In this document: positions 1-7,587 of the stretch, one piece after another | Layout: each line of letters opens with the position of its first letter | Numbering within the stretch: position 1 is the first letter of the stretch | Notes under the pieces: generated by a model | What the model saw: the letters and a program-made list of their open reading frames with translations, nothing else | The model's database searches: none | Told to the model about the DNA's origin: nothing | Program-made: the position numbers and the translations under genes | Source: Pseudomonas pudica | Lineage (GTDB): Bacteria > Pseudomonadota > Gammaproteobacteria > Pseudomonadales > Pseudomonadaceae | Direction: 5' to 3' | Assembly: GCF_015680405.1 (NCBI RefSeq) | Contig: NZ_JADLJS010000023.1 | Span: 1-64,000 of the forward strand | Length of the DNA stretch: 64,000 nt

Positions 1-2
1 GC

Positions 3-125
3 GGTGGTCACGGTGGTAGCGGTGGTGGCCATGGCGGTGGCGGCGGTGGTCACGGTGGTAGCGGTGGTGGCCATGGCGGTGGCGGCGGTGGTCACGGTGG
101 TAGCGGTGGTGGCCATGGCGGTGAA
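3..125 (+). repeat. 42-bp tandem repeat, about 2.9 copies
   Basis: A 42-bp unit (14 codons: Gly, His and Ser only) is repeated with copies starting at 3, 45 and 87. The first two are identical and the third diverges at its last codons, where Gly becomes Glu. More copies may lie upstream of the window edge. The identity at silent positions points to recent duplication or slippage. Confidence 0.9.
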
Positions 126-509
126 GGCGGTGGCCACGGCGCTGGCGGAGATGGAGATGGCCATGCCGGCAACAGTGGGCGCGGCCATGACGGCTCCTCG
201 AACTCTGGGCGCAGCGGCAACCACGCTGAGGCGGGTGATGATCATGGCAATCACGTTGGCGGTGAGCCTGGGGACGATCACGGCAATCACGTTGGCGGCG
301 AGCCCGGTGACGATCATGGCAATCACGTTGGCGGTGAGGCCGGGGACGATCATGGCAATCATGTTGGCGGTGAGCCTGGCGATGACCACGGCAATCACGT
401 TGGTGGTGAACCTGGTGATGATCGTGGCGATCATCTGGGTGGCGAACCGGGTGATGACCGCGGTGAGCATGCCGCAGGCGAACCGGGTGATGACAACAGC
501 AGGAGCTGA
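3..509 (+). CDS. Gly/His-rich tandem-repeat protein, C-terminal part (5' end outside window)
   Basis: The only frame that reads as a plausible protein here opens at base 3 and stops at the TGA at 507-509. It has no start in the window, so the N-terminus lies upstream. The first part is built from glycine, histidine and serine (units such as GGHGGSGGGHGG), followed by a short linker and seven 12-residue units of the form GDDHGNHVGGEP, then a short tail ending NSRS. It contains almost no hydrophobic residues, so it looks like an unstructured or repeat-built exported protein that could bind metal through its many His and Asp residues; that is inference. The other long open frame in this stretch (Ala/Val/Met-rich) is a shadow of the repeat. 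It lies 143 nt upstream of a DUF6502/DUF5666 gene pair and may belong with them. The family is not recognised. Confidence 0.6.
   Translation, partial: GGHGGSGGGHGGGGGGHGGSGGGHGGGGGGHGGSGGGHGGEGGGHGAGGDGDGHAGNSGRGHDGSSNSGRSGNHAEAGDDHGNHVGGEPGDDHGNHVGGEPGDDHGNHVGGEAGDDHGNHVGGEPGDDHGNHVGGEPGDDRGDHLGGEPGDDRGEHAAGEPGDDNSRS
234..497 (+). repeat. 36-bp coding tandem repeat, seven copies plus a partial
   Basis: Seven 12-codon units start at 234, 270, 306, 342, 378, 414 and 450, with a partial unit at 486. They encode GDD(H/R)G(N/D/E)H(V/L/A)GGE(P/A). Synonymous positions vary between units while the amino acids are kept, especially in the first five, which suggests that the protein sequence is under selection. 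Confidence 0.9.
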
Positions 510-652
510 CTGGCGCTGAACGGCAGCCCCACTCAACGCGAATGCAATGAGCGCCGACGACTATCCCTCATCTCGTCCGGGATATGGTCACAGTTGGTGT
601 GGGATCTTTTCCCGCGTCGTATACTGGGTTCATCTGTCAAGGAATGCGCTCA

Positions 653-1498
653 ATGCAATCGCCTACCATCCCCCCTTCGATGTTAAGCGCACTGCGGCGT
701 GTCATGCGTCCTCTGGTGCGCCTGATGCTGCGCAAAGGGGTCACCTACACGATGTTCGCCGACCTGCTCAAGGAAGTGTTCGTCGATGTGGCCCACCGCG
801 AGTTTCGCCTGGACGGTACGGTACCGACCGACAGCCGCATCAGCCTGCTCACAGGCGTGCATCGCAAGGATGTCCGGCGTTTGCGCAGCGAAGGGGGCAC
901 ATCGCTCGCAGCACTGCCGGAAAACATCACGTTAGGTGCACAGTTGGTCAATATGTGGACCACCGGCAAGCCGTTCTGCTCGGCGCCTGGCCAGGCGCTG
1001 CCGTTGCCGCGCCTGGCGAGCGTTGGCGGCGATTGTTCCTTCGATGCCCTGGTGGCGAAGATCAGCACCGACATCCGCGGGCGGGTTGTGCTGGATGAGT
1101 GGTTGCGCCTGGGTATCGTCCGGCTCGACGACCAGGACTGTGTTCACCTGCAGGCCCAGGCATTCGTGCCGCAGAAAGGCTTCGACGAAAAGGCCGCTTA
1201 CTTTGGCCACAACCTGCATGACCATGCCTGCGCAGCAGTGCACAACCTGAGTGGGGGCGGCCAGCCGTTCTTTGAGCGCAGTGTGCACTATGACGCCTTG
1301 AGCCCGGCCAGCGTCGACCATTTGCGTGCAACGGTGGACAAGGACGGCATGCAGATGCTGCTTGCCTTCAGCCGGCTCGCAGCAGAGCTGGAAGATGCCG
1401 ATGTGCCCAGCGCCGAGGAACGTCAGCGCATCACGGTCGGGCTTTATTTCTACACTGAAACTACCGACCCCGGTTTGTCGAAGACTCCAGACCCATGA
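653..1498 (+). CDS. DUF6502 family protein
   Basis: 281 residues. I recognise the general pattern of the DUF6502 family: an N-terminal helical region with LRRVMRPLVRLMLRKGVTY, then a helix-turn-helix-like stretch (DSRISLLTGVHRKDVRRLR, about residues 61-80), which could be a winged-helix DNA-binding fold; the function of the family is unknown. The ATG at 653 is chosen because AAGGA at 639-643 sits 9 nt upstream; the ATG at 644 directly abuts that ribosome site and the ATG at 584 has none. A TATACT at 620-625 could be a -10 box, but no convincing -35 is seen. Its stop overlaps the next start as ATGA, so the two products are translationally coupled. The HTH-like reading and a regulatory role for the neighbour are inference. 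Confidence 0.75.
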   Translation: MQSPTIPPSMLSALRRVMRPLVRLMLRKGVTYTMFADLLKEVFVDVAHREFRLDGTVPTDSRISLLTGVHRKDVRRLRSEGGTSLAALPENITLGAQLVNMWTTGKPFCSAPGQALPLPRLASVGGDCSFDALVAKISTDIRGRVVLDEWLRLGIVRLDDQDCVHLQAQAFVPQKGFDEKAAYFGHNLHDHACAAVHNLSGGGQPFFERSVHYDALSPASVDHLRATVDKDGMQMLLAFSRLAAELEDADVPSAEERQRITVGLYFYTETTDPGLSKTPDP

Positions 1499-3168
1499 CT
1501 TCCCTCGCACGCTGCCTCAGTGTCGTCACACTGGTCCTGGGTTTCGGGTTGAACCTGGTGGCGCCTGCTGAAGTGGCCGCAGCACCGGTATGTGTCAGCC
1601 GTGACGAAGTGGGTATGGCGGGGGCGGCGGGCTTGCAGTTCCCAGGCGGTATTGGTGGTACCGGGGCCAGGACGGGCGGTGTCGGTGGTACCGGCGTACG
1701 CAGCGAAAACGGCGGAGTGGGTGGCACCGGTGCGCCGCTGCCGCAGCGTCCCGGCGGCACGGGTGGGACCGGCGCGGTGGCCGACGGTGTGGACGGCATC
1801 TTCATCGATCACGGCGGGGCAGGCGGTACCGGTGCACCGATCCTGCGCCCGGGCGGTACCGGTGGTACCGGCATTGTCGGCACCATTACCGGGTTCGCCT
1901 CGATCTGCGTCAATGGCCTGGAAGTGCACTTTGGCAAGGACGTGCCGGTGAGTGAAAACGGTGCGCCTGCCAGTAGCGCTCACCTGGCAATCGGCCAGGT
2001 TGTCGCGGTGGAGGCATTTGCCGGCAAACGCGGCCTGCAAGCAGGGCGCATCTCGATCCTCAACGTTTACGAAGGGCCGCTGACGGCACTGCCCAATGCT
2101 TCGGCCCCTCTGCGGGTCATGGGCCAACCTGTGCGGCTTGCTGCAGGGGCGCGGGTGGCTGAAGGGTTGCGCCCGGGCGAGCCGGTCAGGGTCAGTGGCC
2201 TGCGCGATGCCAGGGGCGAAGTGGTAGCCAGCCGTATCGAACGGGCGCCGGGGCTCAGGGAAGCCAGTGCCATCGGTGCGGTTGACCGTGCCGGCAGCCT
2301 ACAGGGGCTGAAGCTGGGGACCCGTGTGGCACCCGCACGGGAAGTGCTGGTACGTGGCCAGTGGACCGGACGCCAGCTGGAAGTGGCGCAAACCCGCCCA
2401 GACCCGAGCCTGCCTTTTGCTGGCCGTGTGCAGGCGGCGGTGATCGAGGGGCTGGTGCAGCGCAGCCACGCTCAGCAACTGGTGGTGGCAGGTATCAAGG
2501 TGACGCTGGGGCAGGGCACCGTGATCGTCGGCAAGCAGCCCGCGGCATTGGCGCTCGATCAACGTGTGCGGGTGAGCGGGGTGTTCAGTGGCAAGCACGA
2601 GCTGCGGGCAACCCGCGTGGAGTTCCACGACGACCGTGCCGACAACCCGGACAGAGGGCGTTCGGGGCGTGGCAGCGAACACGGTACCCGTGACGCTGAG
2701 GGTTCCGGCGATAGCGGGCATGGCGGCCGCGATGCGACCAGTGATCGCATCGAAAGCAGCGATGATCACAGCGGACACGGCGGTGTTGACGATTCCAGTG
2801 GTCGGGACAGTGCTGAAAGCGTGGACAAGTCCGGAAAGTCGGAGCATGTCGACACCGTGGAGCAACCCGAGAGCAGCAATAGTGGAAGCTCTGACCGGGT
2901 AGAGAAGGTCGAGCTTGAAAAGGTGGAAAAGATTGAAAAAGCAGAGAAGCTTGAAAAGGTAGAGAAAGTAGAAAAAGTCGAGAAGTCCGAAAAGCCCGAA
3001 AAGGTCGAGAAGATCGAGAAGATCGAGAAAACCGAGAGGCCCGAAAAGGTTGAGAAGATCGAAAAGCCTGAGAAAATCGAAAAAGTAGAAAAAGTCGAGA
3101 AGGTCGAAAGGCCTGAGACAGTAGAGAAAGTCGAAAAAGTGGAGCATCCAGAGCGATCCGGGCATTAG
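1495..3168 (+). CDS. Exported DUF5666 domain protein with GGTG repeats and Lys/Glu-rich tail
   Basis: 557 residues with a clear Sec signal peptide (about 1-30, cut near VAAAP). Residues 51-127 carry repeated GGxGGTG units separated by short spacers. From about 130 to 385 come DUF5666-type beta modules (for example ITGFASICVNGLEVHF, followed by copies around VRVSGL and VRVSGVF). Residues 390-465 are Asp/Ser/Gly/His-rich, and 469-555 are an almost pure series of EKVEK/EKIEK/EKPEK units. It starts in an ATGA overlap with the DUF6502 gene. Likely periplasmic or surface-located. The tail would be a highly charged single helix or a disordered bristle; its role is unknown. The DUF5666 assignment is from pattern memory and the function is not known. 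Confidence 0.75.
   Translation: MTSLARCLSVVTLVLGFGLNLVAPAEVAAAPVCVSRDEVGMAGAAGLQFPGGIGGTGARTGGVGGTGVRSENGGVGGTGAPLPQRPGGTGGTGAVADGVDGIFIDHGGAGGTGAPILRPGGTGGTGIVGTITGFASICVNGLEVHFGKDVPVSENGAPASSAHLAIGQVVAVEAFAGKRGLQAGRISILNVYEGPLTALPNASAPLRVMGQPVRLAAGARVAEGLRPGEPVRVSGLRDARGEVVASRIERAPGLREASAIGAVDRAGSLQGLKLGTRVAPAREVLVRGQWTGRQLEVAQTRPDPSLPFAGRVQAAVIEGLVQRSHAQQLVVAGIKVTLGQGTVIVGKQPAALALDQRVRVSGVFSGKHELRATRVEFHDDRADNPDRGRSGRGSEHGTRDAEGSGDSGHGGRDATSDRIESSDDHSGHGGVDDSSGRDSAESVDKSGKSEHVDTVEQPESSNSGSSDRVEKVELEKVEKIEKAEKLEKVEKVEKVEKSEKPEKVEKIEKIEKTERPEKVEKIEKPEKIEKVEKVEKVERPETVEKVEKVEHPERSGH
1645..1875 (+). repeat. GGTG-encoding repeat region
   Basis: Within the DUF5666 gene, the motif GGxGGTG recurs about six times (residues 51-127) with spacers of 3-17 residues. 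The nucleotide copies are imperfect, so this is a protein-level repeat rather than a fresh duplication. Confidence 0.75.
2899..3165 (+). repeat. Low-complexity (E/K/V/I/P) coding repeat
   Basis: About 88 codons in which GAG/GAA and AAG/AAA alternate with V, I, P or A in a 3-residue rhythm (E-K-x). It forms the C-terminus of the DUF5666 protein. The strand is very purine-rich, unlike the rest of the gene. Confidence 0.85.
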
Positions 3169-3224
3169 GCAACTAGGCTGGGTAGGTGCCATCACCTTTC
3201 CCGTCCGGGGATATCGAGGTGCAG

Positions 3225-3974
3225 ATGAAACCCACGCTCCCTCTTTTTGCCTGTTTGCTGTGTTGCGCCAGCGCGTCGGTGCTGGGCGATACCTTCAGCG
3301 CCGCCATGGGCATGGACTATTCAAGTGGCGACTATGGCACGGGTACAACCTCGGAAATCTGGTACATCCCCGTGGTCGGCAAGTATGAAACCGGCCCAAT
3401 GACCTACAAGGTCACAGTGCCCTGGCTGCGCATCACCAACCCTGAAGTGGGCCCGAATGGTGACCCCTTGCCCGGTGGCTGCCGGGATGTGGAAAGCGGG
3501 CTGGGGGACACGGTTGCCAGCGCCGGTTATGCCCTGCTCGATGGCAGTGACGGCGGCCTGATGCTGGACCTGATCGGCAAGGTCAAATTCCCCACTGCCG
3601 ATGAAGACCAGTGCCTGGGCACCGGTGAATACGACTACACCGGCCAGGTAGACATCGCCAAGGCCCTTGGCCCGGTGACCGGCTTCGCGACCCTGGGCTG
3701 GAAGAAGTTCGGCGATCCGCCCGACAGCGATTTCGACGACCCAATATTTGCCAGTCTCGGCTTCGCCATGCCCGTGGCTGCAGGCACTTCCGCGGGTGCC
3801 TCCTATGACTGGCGGCAGAAGGTCGTCTCGACGGGCGCGCAGATCAAGGAACTTACCCTGTTCCTGACACACAAGCTCAACCAGCAGTGGAAAGTGCAAC
3901 TCTATGCAGTCAAAGGCTTCTCGGATGCCAGCCCGGATGCAGAAGGCGGCCTGATGCTTTTTCACGCGTTCTGA
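3225..3974 (+). CDS. Predicted outer-membrane beta-barrel protein
   Basis: 249 residues from the ATG at 3225, which has AGGT 5 nt upstream and gives a clean signal peptide (KPTLPLFACLLCCASASVLG). An upstream GTG/ATG reading would bury that signal. The mature part has alternating amphipathic strands, many Gly/Asp/Tyr turns and a C-terminal Phe (LMLFHAF), typical of barrels assembled by BAM. It resembles the small-transporter or phenol-degradation-type barrel proteins seen in Pseudomonas, but I cannot assign a substrate. It begins 56 nt after the DUF5666 gene and ends in a terminator, so it probably closes that operon and could export or anchor the repeat proteins (inference). Confidence 0.65.
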   Translation: MKPTLPLFACLLCCASASVLGDTFSAAMGMDYSSGDYGTGTTSEIWYIPVVGKYETGPMTYKVTVPWLRITNPEVGPNGDPLPGGCRDVESGLGDTVASAGYALLDGSDGGLMLDLIGKVKFPTADEDQCLGTGEYDYTGQVDIAKALGPVTGFATLGWKKFGDPPDSDFDDPIFASLGFAMPVAAGTSAGASYDWRQKVVSTGAQIKELTLFLTHKLNQQWKVQLYAVKGFSDASPDAEGGLMLFHAF

Positions 3975-3976
3975 CG

Positions 3977-4030
3977 AAAAAGCCCCTGGCCCGGCAGTTC
4001 CTTGTGGGGAGTGGCGGGGCAGGGGCTTTT
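3977..4030. terminator. Bidirectional rho-independent terminator
   Basis: The arms AAAAGCCCCTG (ending about 3987) and CAGGGGCTTTT (4020-4030) pair perfectly. The A-run on one side and T-run on the other serve both converging genes, the barrel protein (+) and rimO (-). Confidence 0.85.
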
Positions 4031-4045
4031 CAGTATGCAGCTGCC

Positions 4046-5377
4046 TTAGATGGGTTCAGCCCACATGTCGTATTCGTCGGCATCCACCACGCGGCAACGC
4101 ACCTTGTCACCCGGCTTGAAGCCGTGGTCGCCATCGATGAACACGCTGCCGTCGATTTCCGGGGCATCGAAGAAGCTGCGGCCAACCGAACCTTGCTCTT
4201 CCACTTCATCGATCAGCACGTCGATTTCCTTGCCGATGCGCAGCTGCAGGCGGGCGGCGCTGATGGCCTGCTGGTGGGCCATGAAGCGGTCCCAGCGATC
4301 CTGCTTGACGTCGTCCGGCACTTCTTCCAGGCCCAGGTCGTTGGCCGGGGCGCCTTCCACCGGCGAGTACTGGAAGCAGCCCACGCGGTCCAGCTGGGCT
4401 TCGGTCAGCCAGTCCAGCAGGTACTGGAAGTCTTCTTCGGTCTCGCCCGGGAAGCCGACGATGAAGGTGGAGCGAATCACCAGCTCCGGGCACTGCTCGC
4501 GCCAGTTCTTGATACGTGCCAGGGTGCGGTCTTCGAAGGCCGGGCGCTTCATGGCCTTGAGCACTTTCGGGCTGGCGTGCTGGAACGGGATGTCCAGGTA
4601 CGGCAGGATCTTGCCGGCGGCCATCAGCGGGATCACGTCGTCGACGTTCGGGTACGGGTACACGTAGTGCAGGCGTACCCAGGCACCCAGGCTGCTCAGT
4701 GCTTCGCACAGCTCGAGCATGCGGGTCTTGACCGGGCGGCCGTTCCAGAAGTCGGTCTTGTACTTGACGTCGACGCCGTAGGCGCTGGTGTCCTGGGAAA
4801 TCACCAGGATTTCCTTGACCCCGGCCTTGACCAGGCGCTCGGCCTCGCTCAGCACTTCGCCGACCGGGCGGCTGACCAGCTTGCCGCGCATCGACGGGAT
4901 GATGCAGAAGCTGCAGCTGTGGTTGCAGCCTTCGGAAATCTTCAGGTACGCATAGTGGCGCGGGGTCAGCTTGACGCCTTGCGGCGGCACCAGGTCGATC
5001 AGCGGGTTGTGGTCCTGGCGTGGCGGCACTACTTCGTGCACGGCATTGACCACCTGCTCGTACTGCTGCGGGCCGGTCACCGACAGCACGCTCGGGTGCA
5101 CGTCACGAATGCTGCCTTCCTCGACACCCATGCAGCCGGTGACGATGACCTTGCCGTTTTCCTTGATCGCTTCGCCGATCACTTCCAGCGACTCGGCCTT
5201 GGCGCTGTCGATGAAGCCGCAGGTGTTGACCACCACCACGTCGGCGTCCTCGTAGGTGGGCACGACTTCATAGCCTTCCATGCGCAGCTGGGTCAGGATG
5301 CGCTCGGAATCGACCAGGGCTTTTGGGCAACCCAGGCTTACGAAACCTACCTTGGGGGTGGCGGGCGTGGTGGACAT
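4046..5377 (-). CDS. rimO: Ribosomal protein S12 methylthiotransferase RimO
   Basis: 443 residues. Radical-SAM enzyme that methylthiolates an Asp of ribosomal protein S12. The N-terminal MTTase domain has the three cluster cysteines (C17 in LGCPK, C53 in NTCGF, C82 in TGCMG); the radical-SAM motif CNHSCSFC supplies C151, C155 and C158; a TRAM domain ends the protein. The start at 5377 (MSTTPATPK) matches the family, while the longer open frame to 5536 only extends into the upstream region of kup. Transcribed alone and divergently from kup. The flanking order rimO-kup is the same as I remember in P. aeruginosa. Confidence 0.95.
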   Translation of the reverse strand: MSTTPATPKVGFVSLGCPKALVDSERILTQLRMEGYEVVPTYEDADVVVVNTCGFIDSAKAESLEVIGEAIKENGKVIVTGCMGVEEGSIRDVHPSVLSVTGPQQYEQVVNAVHEVVPPRQDHNPLIDLVPPQGVKLTPRHYAYLKISEGCNHSCSFCIIPSMRGKLVSRPVGEVLSEAERLVKAGVKEILVISQDTSAYGVDVKYKTDFWNGRPVKTRMLELCEALSSLGAWVRLHYVYPYPNVDDVIPLMAAGKILPYLDIPFQHASPKVLKAMKRPAFEDRTLARIKNWREQCPELVIRSTFIVGFPGETEEDFQYLLDWLTEAQLDRVGCFQYSPVEGAPANDLGLEEVPDDVKQDRWDRFMAHQQAISAARLQLRIGKEIDVLIDEVEEQGSVGRSFFDAPEIDGSVFIDGDHGFKPGDKVRCRVVDADEYDMWAEPI

Positions 5378-5612
5378 GACTAACCTCGGTATTGAATGCA
5401 GGTCGCCCGACCGGAATCGGGGGCGATCTTGACGGGCGCTTTTGGCGCCTCTGATCAAAAAGTGCGCAATTCTAGCGAGCGCAGGGTCGCTTGACCAGCA
5501 GAAATGCGACGAACGCTGCGCTATGCTTCGCGCCATTGTGTCGGGGGTACCAGTATCACCTGGCGCATGGGGAATTCTACTGGCCTTGCAAGGCCGTCTG
5601 CGGGAGTGGTCG

Positions 5613-7523
5613 ATGGTTCAGGCAAGCAGTCACGCCGAGGGCGGGCACGAGGGGAAGCAGGGCGCGACGCGGTCGGTGAGCCTGCTCGTGGCGGCGGTCG
5701 GGGTGGTTTATGGCGATATCGGCACCAGCCCGTTGTATACCCTCAAGGAGGTCTTCAGCGGCGGGTACGGAGTACCGGTCAACCATGACGGCGTGCTGGG
5801 GATCCTGTCGCTGATCCTGTGGTCGTTGTTGTGGGTGGTGTCGTTCAAGTACGTGATGTTCATCCTGCGCGCCGACAACCAGGGCGAGGGCGGCACCATG
5901 GCACTGACTGCACTGGCGCGGCGGGCGACGGCGGCCTATCCGAGGTTGCGTACGCTGATGGTGGTGTGCGGGTTGATCGGCGCTTCGCTGTTCTATGGCG
6001 ACAGCATGATCACCCCGGCGGTGTCGGTGCTGTCGGCGGTTGAGGGCATGGGGCTGGCCTTCGAAGGTATCGACCACTGGGTGGTGCCGATTTCGCTGGT
6101 GGTGCTGGTGGCGCTGTTCCTGGTGCAGAAGCACGGCACCGAGAAGATCGGCAAGCTGTTCGGCCCGATCATGGTCACCTGGTTCGTGGCGCTGGGCGTG
6201 CTGGGTGTGCATGGCATCTCGCAGAGCCCGGAGGTACTCAAGGCATTCAACCCGGTCTGGGCGGTGAACTTCTTCGTGGTTCACCCCGGCATGGGTGTGG
6301 CCATCCTCGGCGCGGTGGTGCTGGCGCTGACTGGTGCCGAGGCGCTTTACGCCGACATGGGCCACTTTGGCCGCAAGCCGATCGCCCGCGCCTGGTTCCT
6401 TCTGGTGCTGCCGGCGCTGGTGCTCAACTACTTTGGCCAGGGCGCGATACTGCTGCAGAACCCGGAGGCGGCACGTAACCCCTTCTACCTGCTGGCGCCG
6501 GGCTGGGCACTGCTGCCGTTGGTCGCGTTGGCCACCATGGCCACAGTGATCGCCTCGCAGGCGGTGATCTCGGGGGCCTTCTCCCTGACCCGCCAGGCCA
6601 TCCAGCTGGGCTACATACCACGCATGCAGATCCAGCACACCTCAAGCGACGAGCAGGGGCAGATCTACATCGGTGCGGTGAACTGGGCGCTGATGGTTGG
6701 CGTGGTGCTGCTGGTGATCGGCTTCGGGTCGTCCGGCGCCCTGGCGGCAGCCTACGGCGTGGCGGTGACCGGTACCATGCTGATGACCACCCTCCTGGTC
6801 TCGGCGGTGATGTTGCTGCTGTGGAAGTGGCCACCGGTGCTGGCGGTGCCGATCCTGCTGGGTTTCCTGTTTGTGGATGGGCTGTTCTTTGCCGCCAACG
6901 TGCCGAAGATCATCCAGGGCGGGGCCTTCCCGGTCTTGGCCGGCGCTGTGCTGTTCCTGTTGATGAGCACCTGGAAGCGCGGCAAGCAGATCCTGATGGA
7001 GCGCATCGACGAAGGCGCGCTGCCGCTGCAGCTGTTCATCAGCAGTATCCGCATTCAGCCGCCGCACCGGGTCGAAGGCACTGCGGTGTTTCTGACGGCG
7101 CGCTCCGATGCGGTGCCCCATGCGCTGTTGCACAACATGCTGCATAACCAGGTGCTGCACAGCCAGGTGGTGCTGTTGACGGTGGTCAGCGAGGACCGGC
7201 CACGGGTACCGGAGCAGGAACGCTTTGAAGTGGAGGCCTATGGCGATGGGTTCTTCCGCGTGTTGCTGCACTTCGGCTTCATGGACGAACCGGACGTGCC
7301 GGCGGCGTTGAAGCTGTGCCACCTGGAAGACCTGGACTTCAGCCCGATGCGCACCACCTTCTTCCTCAGCCGCGAGACCGTGATCGCCTCACGGCTGGAG
7401 GGCATGTCGCGCTGGCGGGGCAACCTGTTCGCGTTTCTGCTGAAGAATGCCAACGGCAATTTGCGCTTCTTCAACCTGCCGCTGAACCGGGTAATCGAGC
7501 TGGGGACCCAGGTCGAGATTTGA
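5613..7523 (+). CDS. kup: Low-affinity K+ transporter Kup
   Basis: 636 residues, the usual length for Kup/HAK potassium-proton symporters. The first membrane segment carries the family signature GDIGTSPLYTLKE (residues 34-46), followed by about 11 more hydrophobic helices to about residue 450 and a hydrophilic C-terminal domain. The ATG at 5613 is preceded by GGGAG at 5602-5606; the longer open frame from 5442 overlaps the rimO promoter region and is not needed. Monocistronic, ending before a REP-like palindrome. Confidence 0.95.
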   Translation: MVQASSHAEGGHEGKQGATRSVSLLVAAVGVVYGDIGTSPLYTLKEVFSGGYGVPVNHDGVLGILSLILWSLLWVVSFKYVMFILRADNQGEGGTMALTALARRATAAYPRLRTLMVVCGLIGASLFYGDSMITPAVSVLSAVEGMGLAFEGIDHWVVPISLVVLVALFLVQKHGTEKIGKLFGPIMVTWFVALGVLGVHGISQSPEVLKAFNPVWAVNFFVVHPGMGVAILGAVVLALTGAEALYADMGHFGRKPIARAWFLLVLPALVLNYFGQGAILLQNPEAARNPFYLLAPGWALLPLVALATMATVIASQAVISGAFSLTRQAIQLGYIPRMQIQHTSSDEQGQIYIGAVNWALMVGVVLLVIGFGSSGALAAAYGVAVTGTMLMTTLLVSAVMLLLWKWPPVLAVPILLGFLFVDGLFFAANVPKIIQGGAFPVLAGAVLFLLMSTWKRGKQILMERIDEGALPLQLFISSIRIQPPHRVEGTAVFLTARSDAVPHALLHNMLHNQVLHSQVVLLTVVSEDRPRVPEQERFEVEAYGDGFFRVLLHFGFMDEPDVPAALKLCHLEDLDFSPMRTTFFLSRETVIASRLEGMSRWRGNLFAFLLKNANGNLRFFNLPLNRVIELGTQVEI

Positions 7524-7534
7524 ACCTGCGCCAA

Positions 7535-7580
7535 GGCCGCTCCTACATCGATCGCGTAGCCTGTAGGAGCGGGTTTACCC
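7535..7580. repeat. Diverged REP-like palindrome
   Basis: The arms CCGCTCCTAC (7537-7546) and GTAGGAGCGG (7563-7572) are perfect inverted copies. It fills the gap between the converging kup and the esterase-like gene. Confidence 0.65.
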
Positions 7581-7587
7581 AAGGCTA

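Noticed and set aside
3..497. Possible CRISPR array
   Set aside because: The repeats are directly adjacent with no unique spacers and read as coding units.
4..519. Open frame of 171 codons rich in Val, Ala, Met and Thr
   Set aside because: It is the shadow of the Gly/His repeat frame, which gives regular 14- and 12-residue units; the other frame has no natural composition.
3887..5383. 498-codon open frame antisense to rimO
   Set aside because: Shadow of rimO; it also reads through the terminator.
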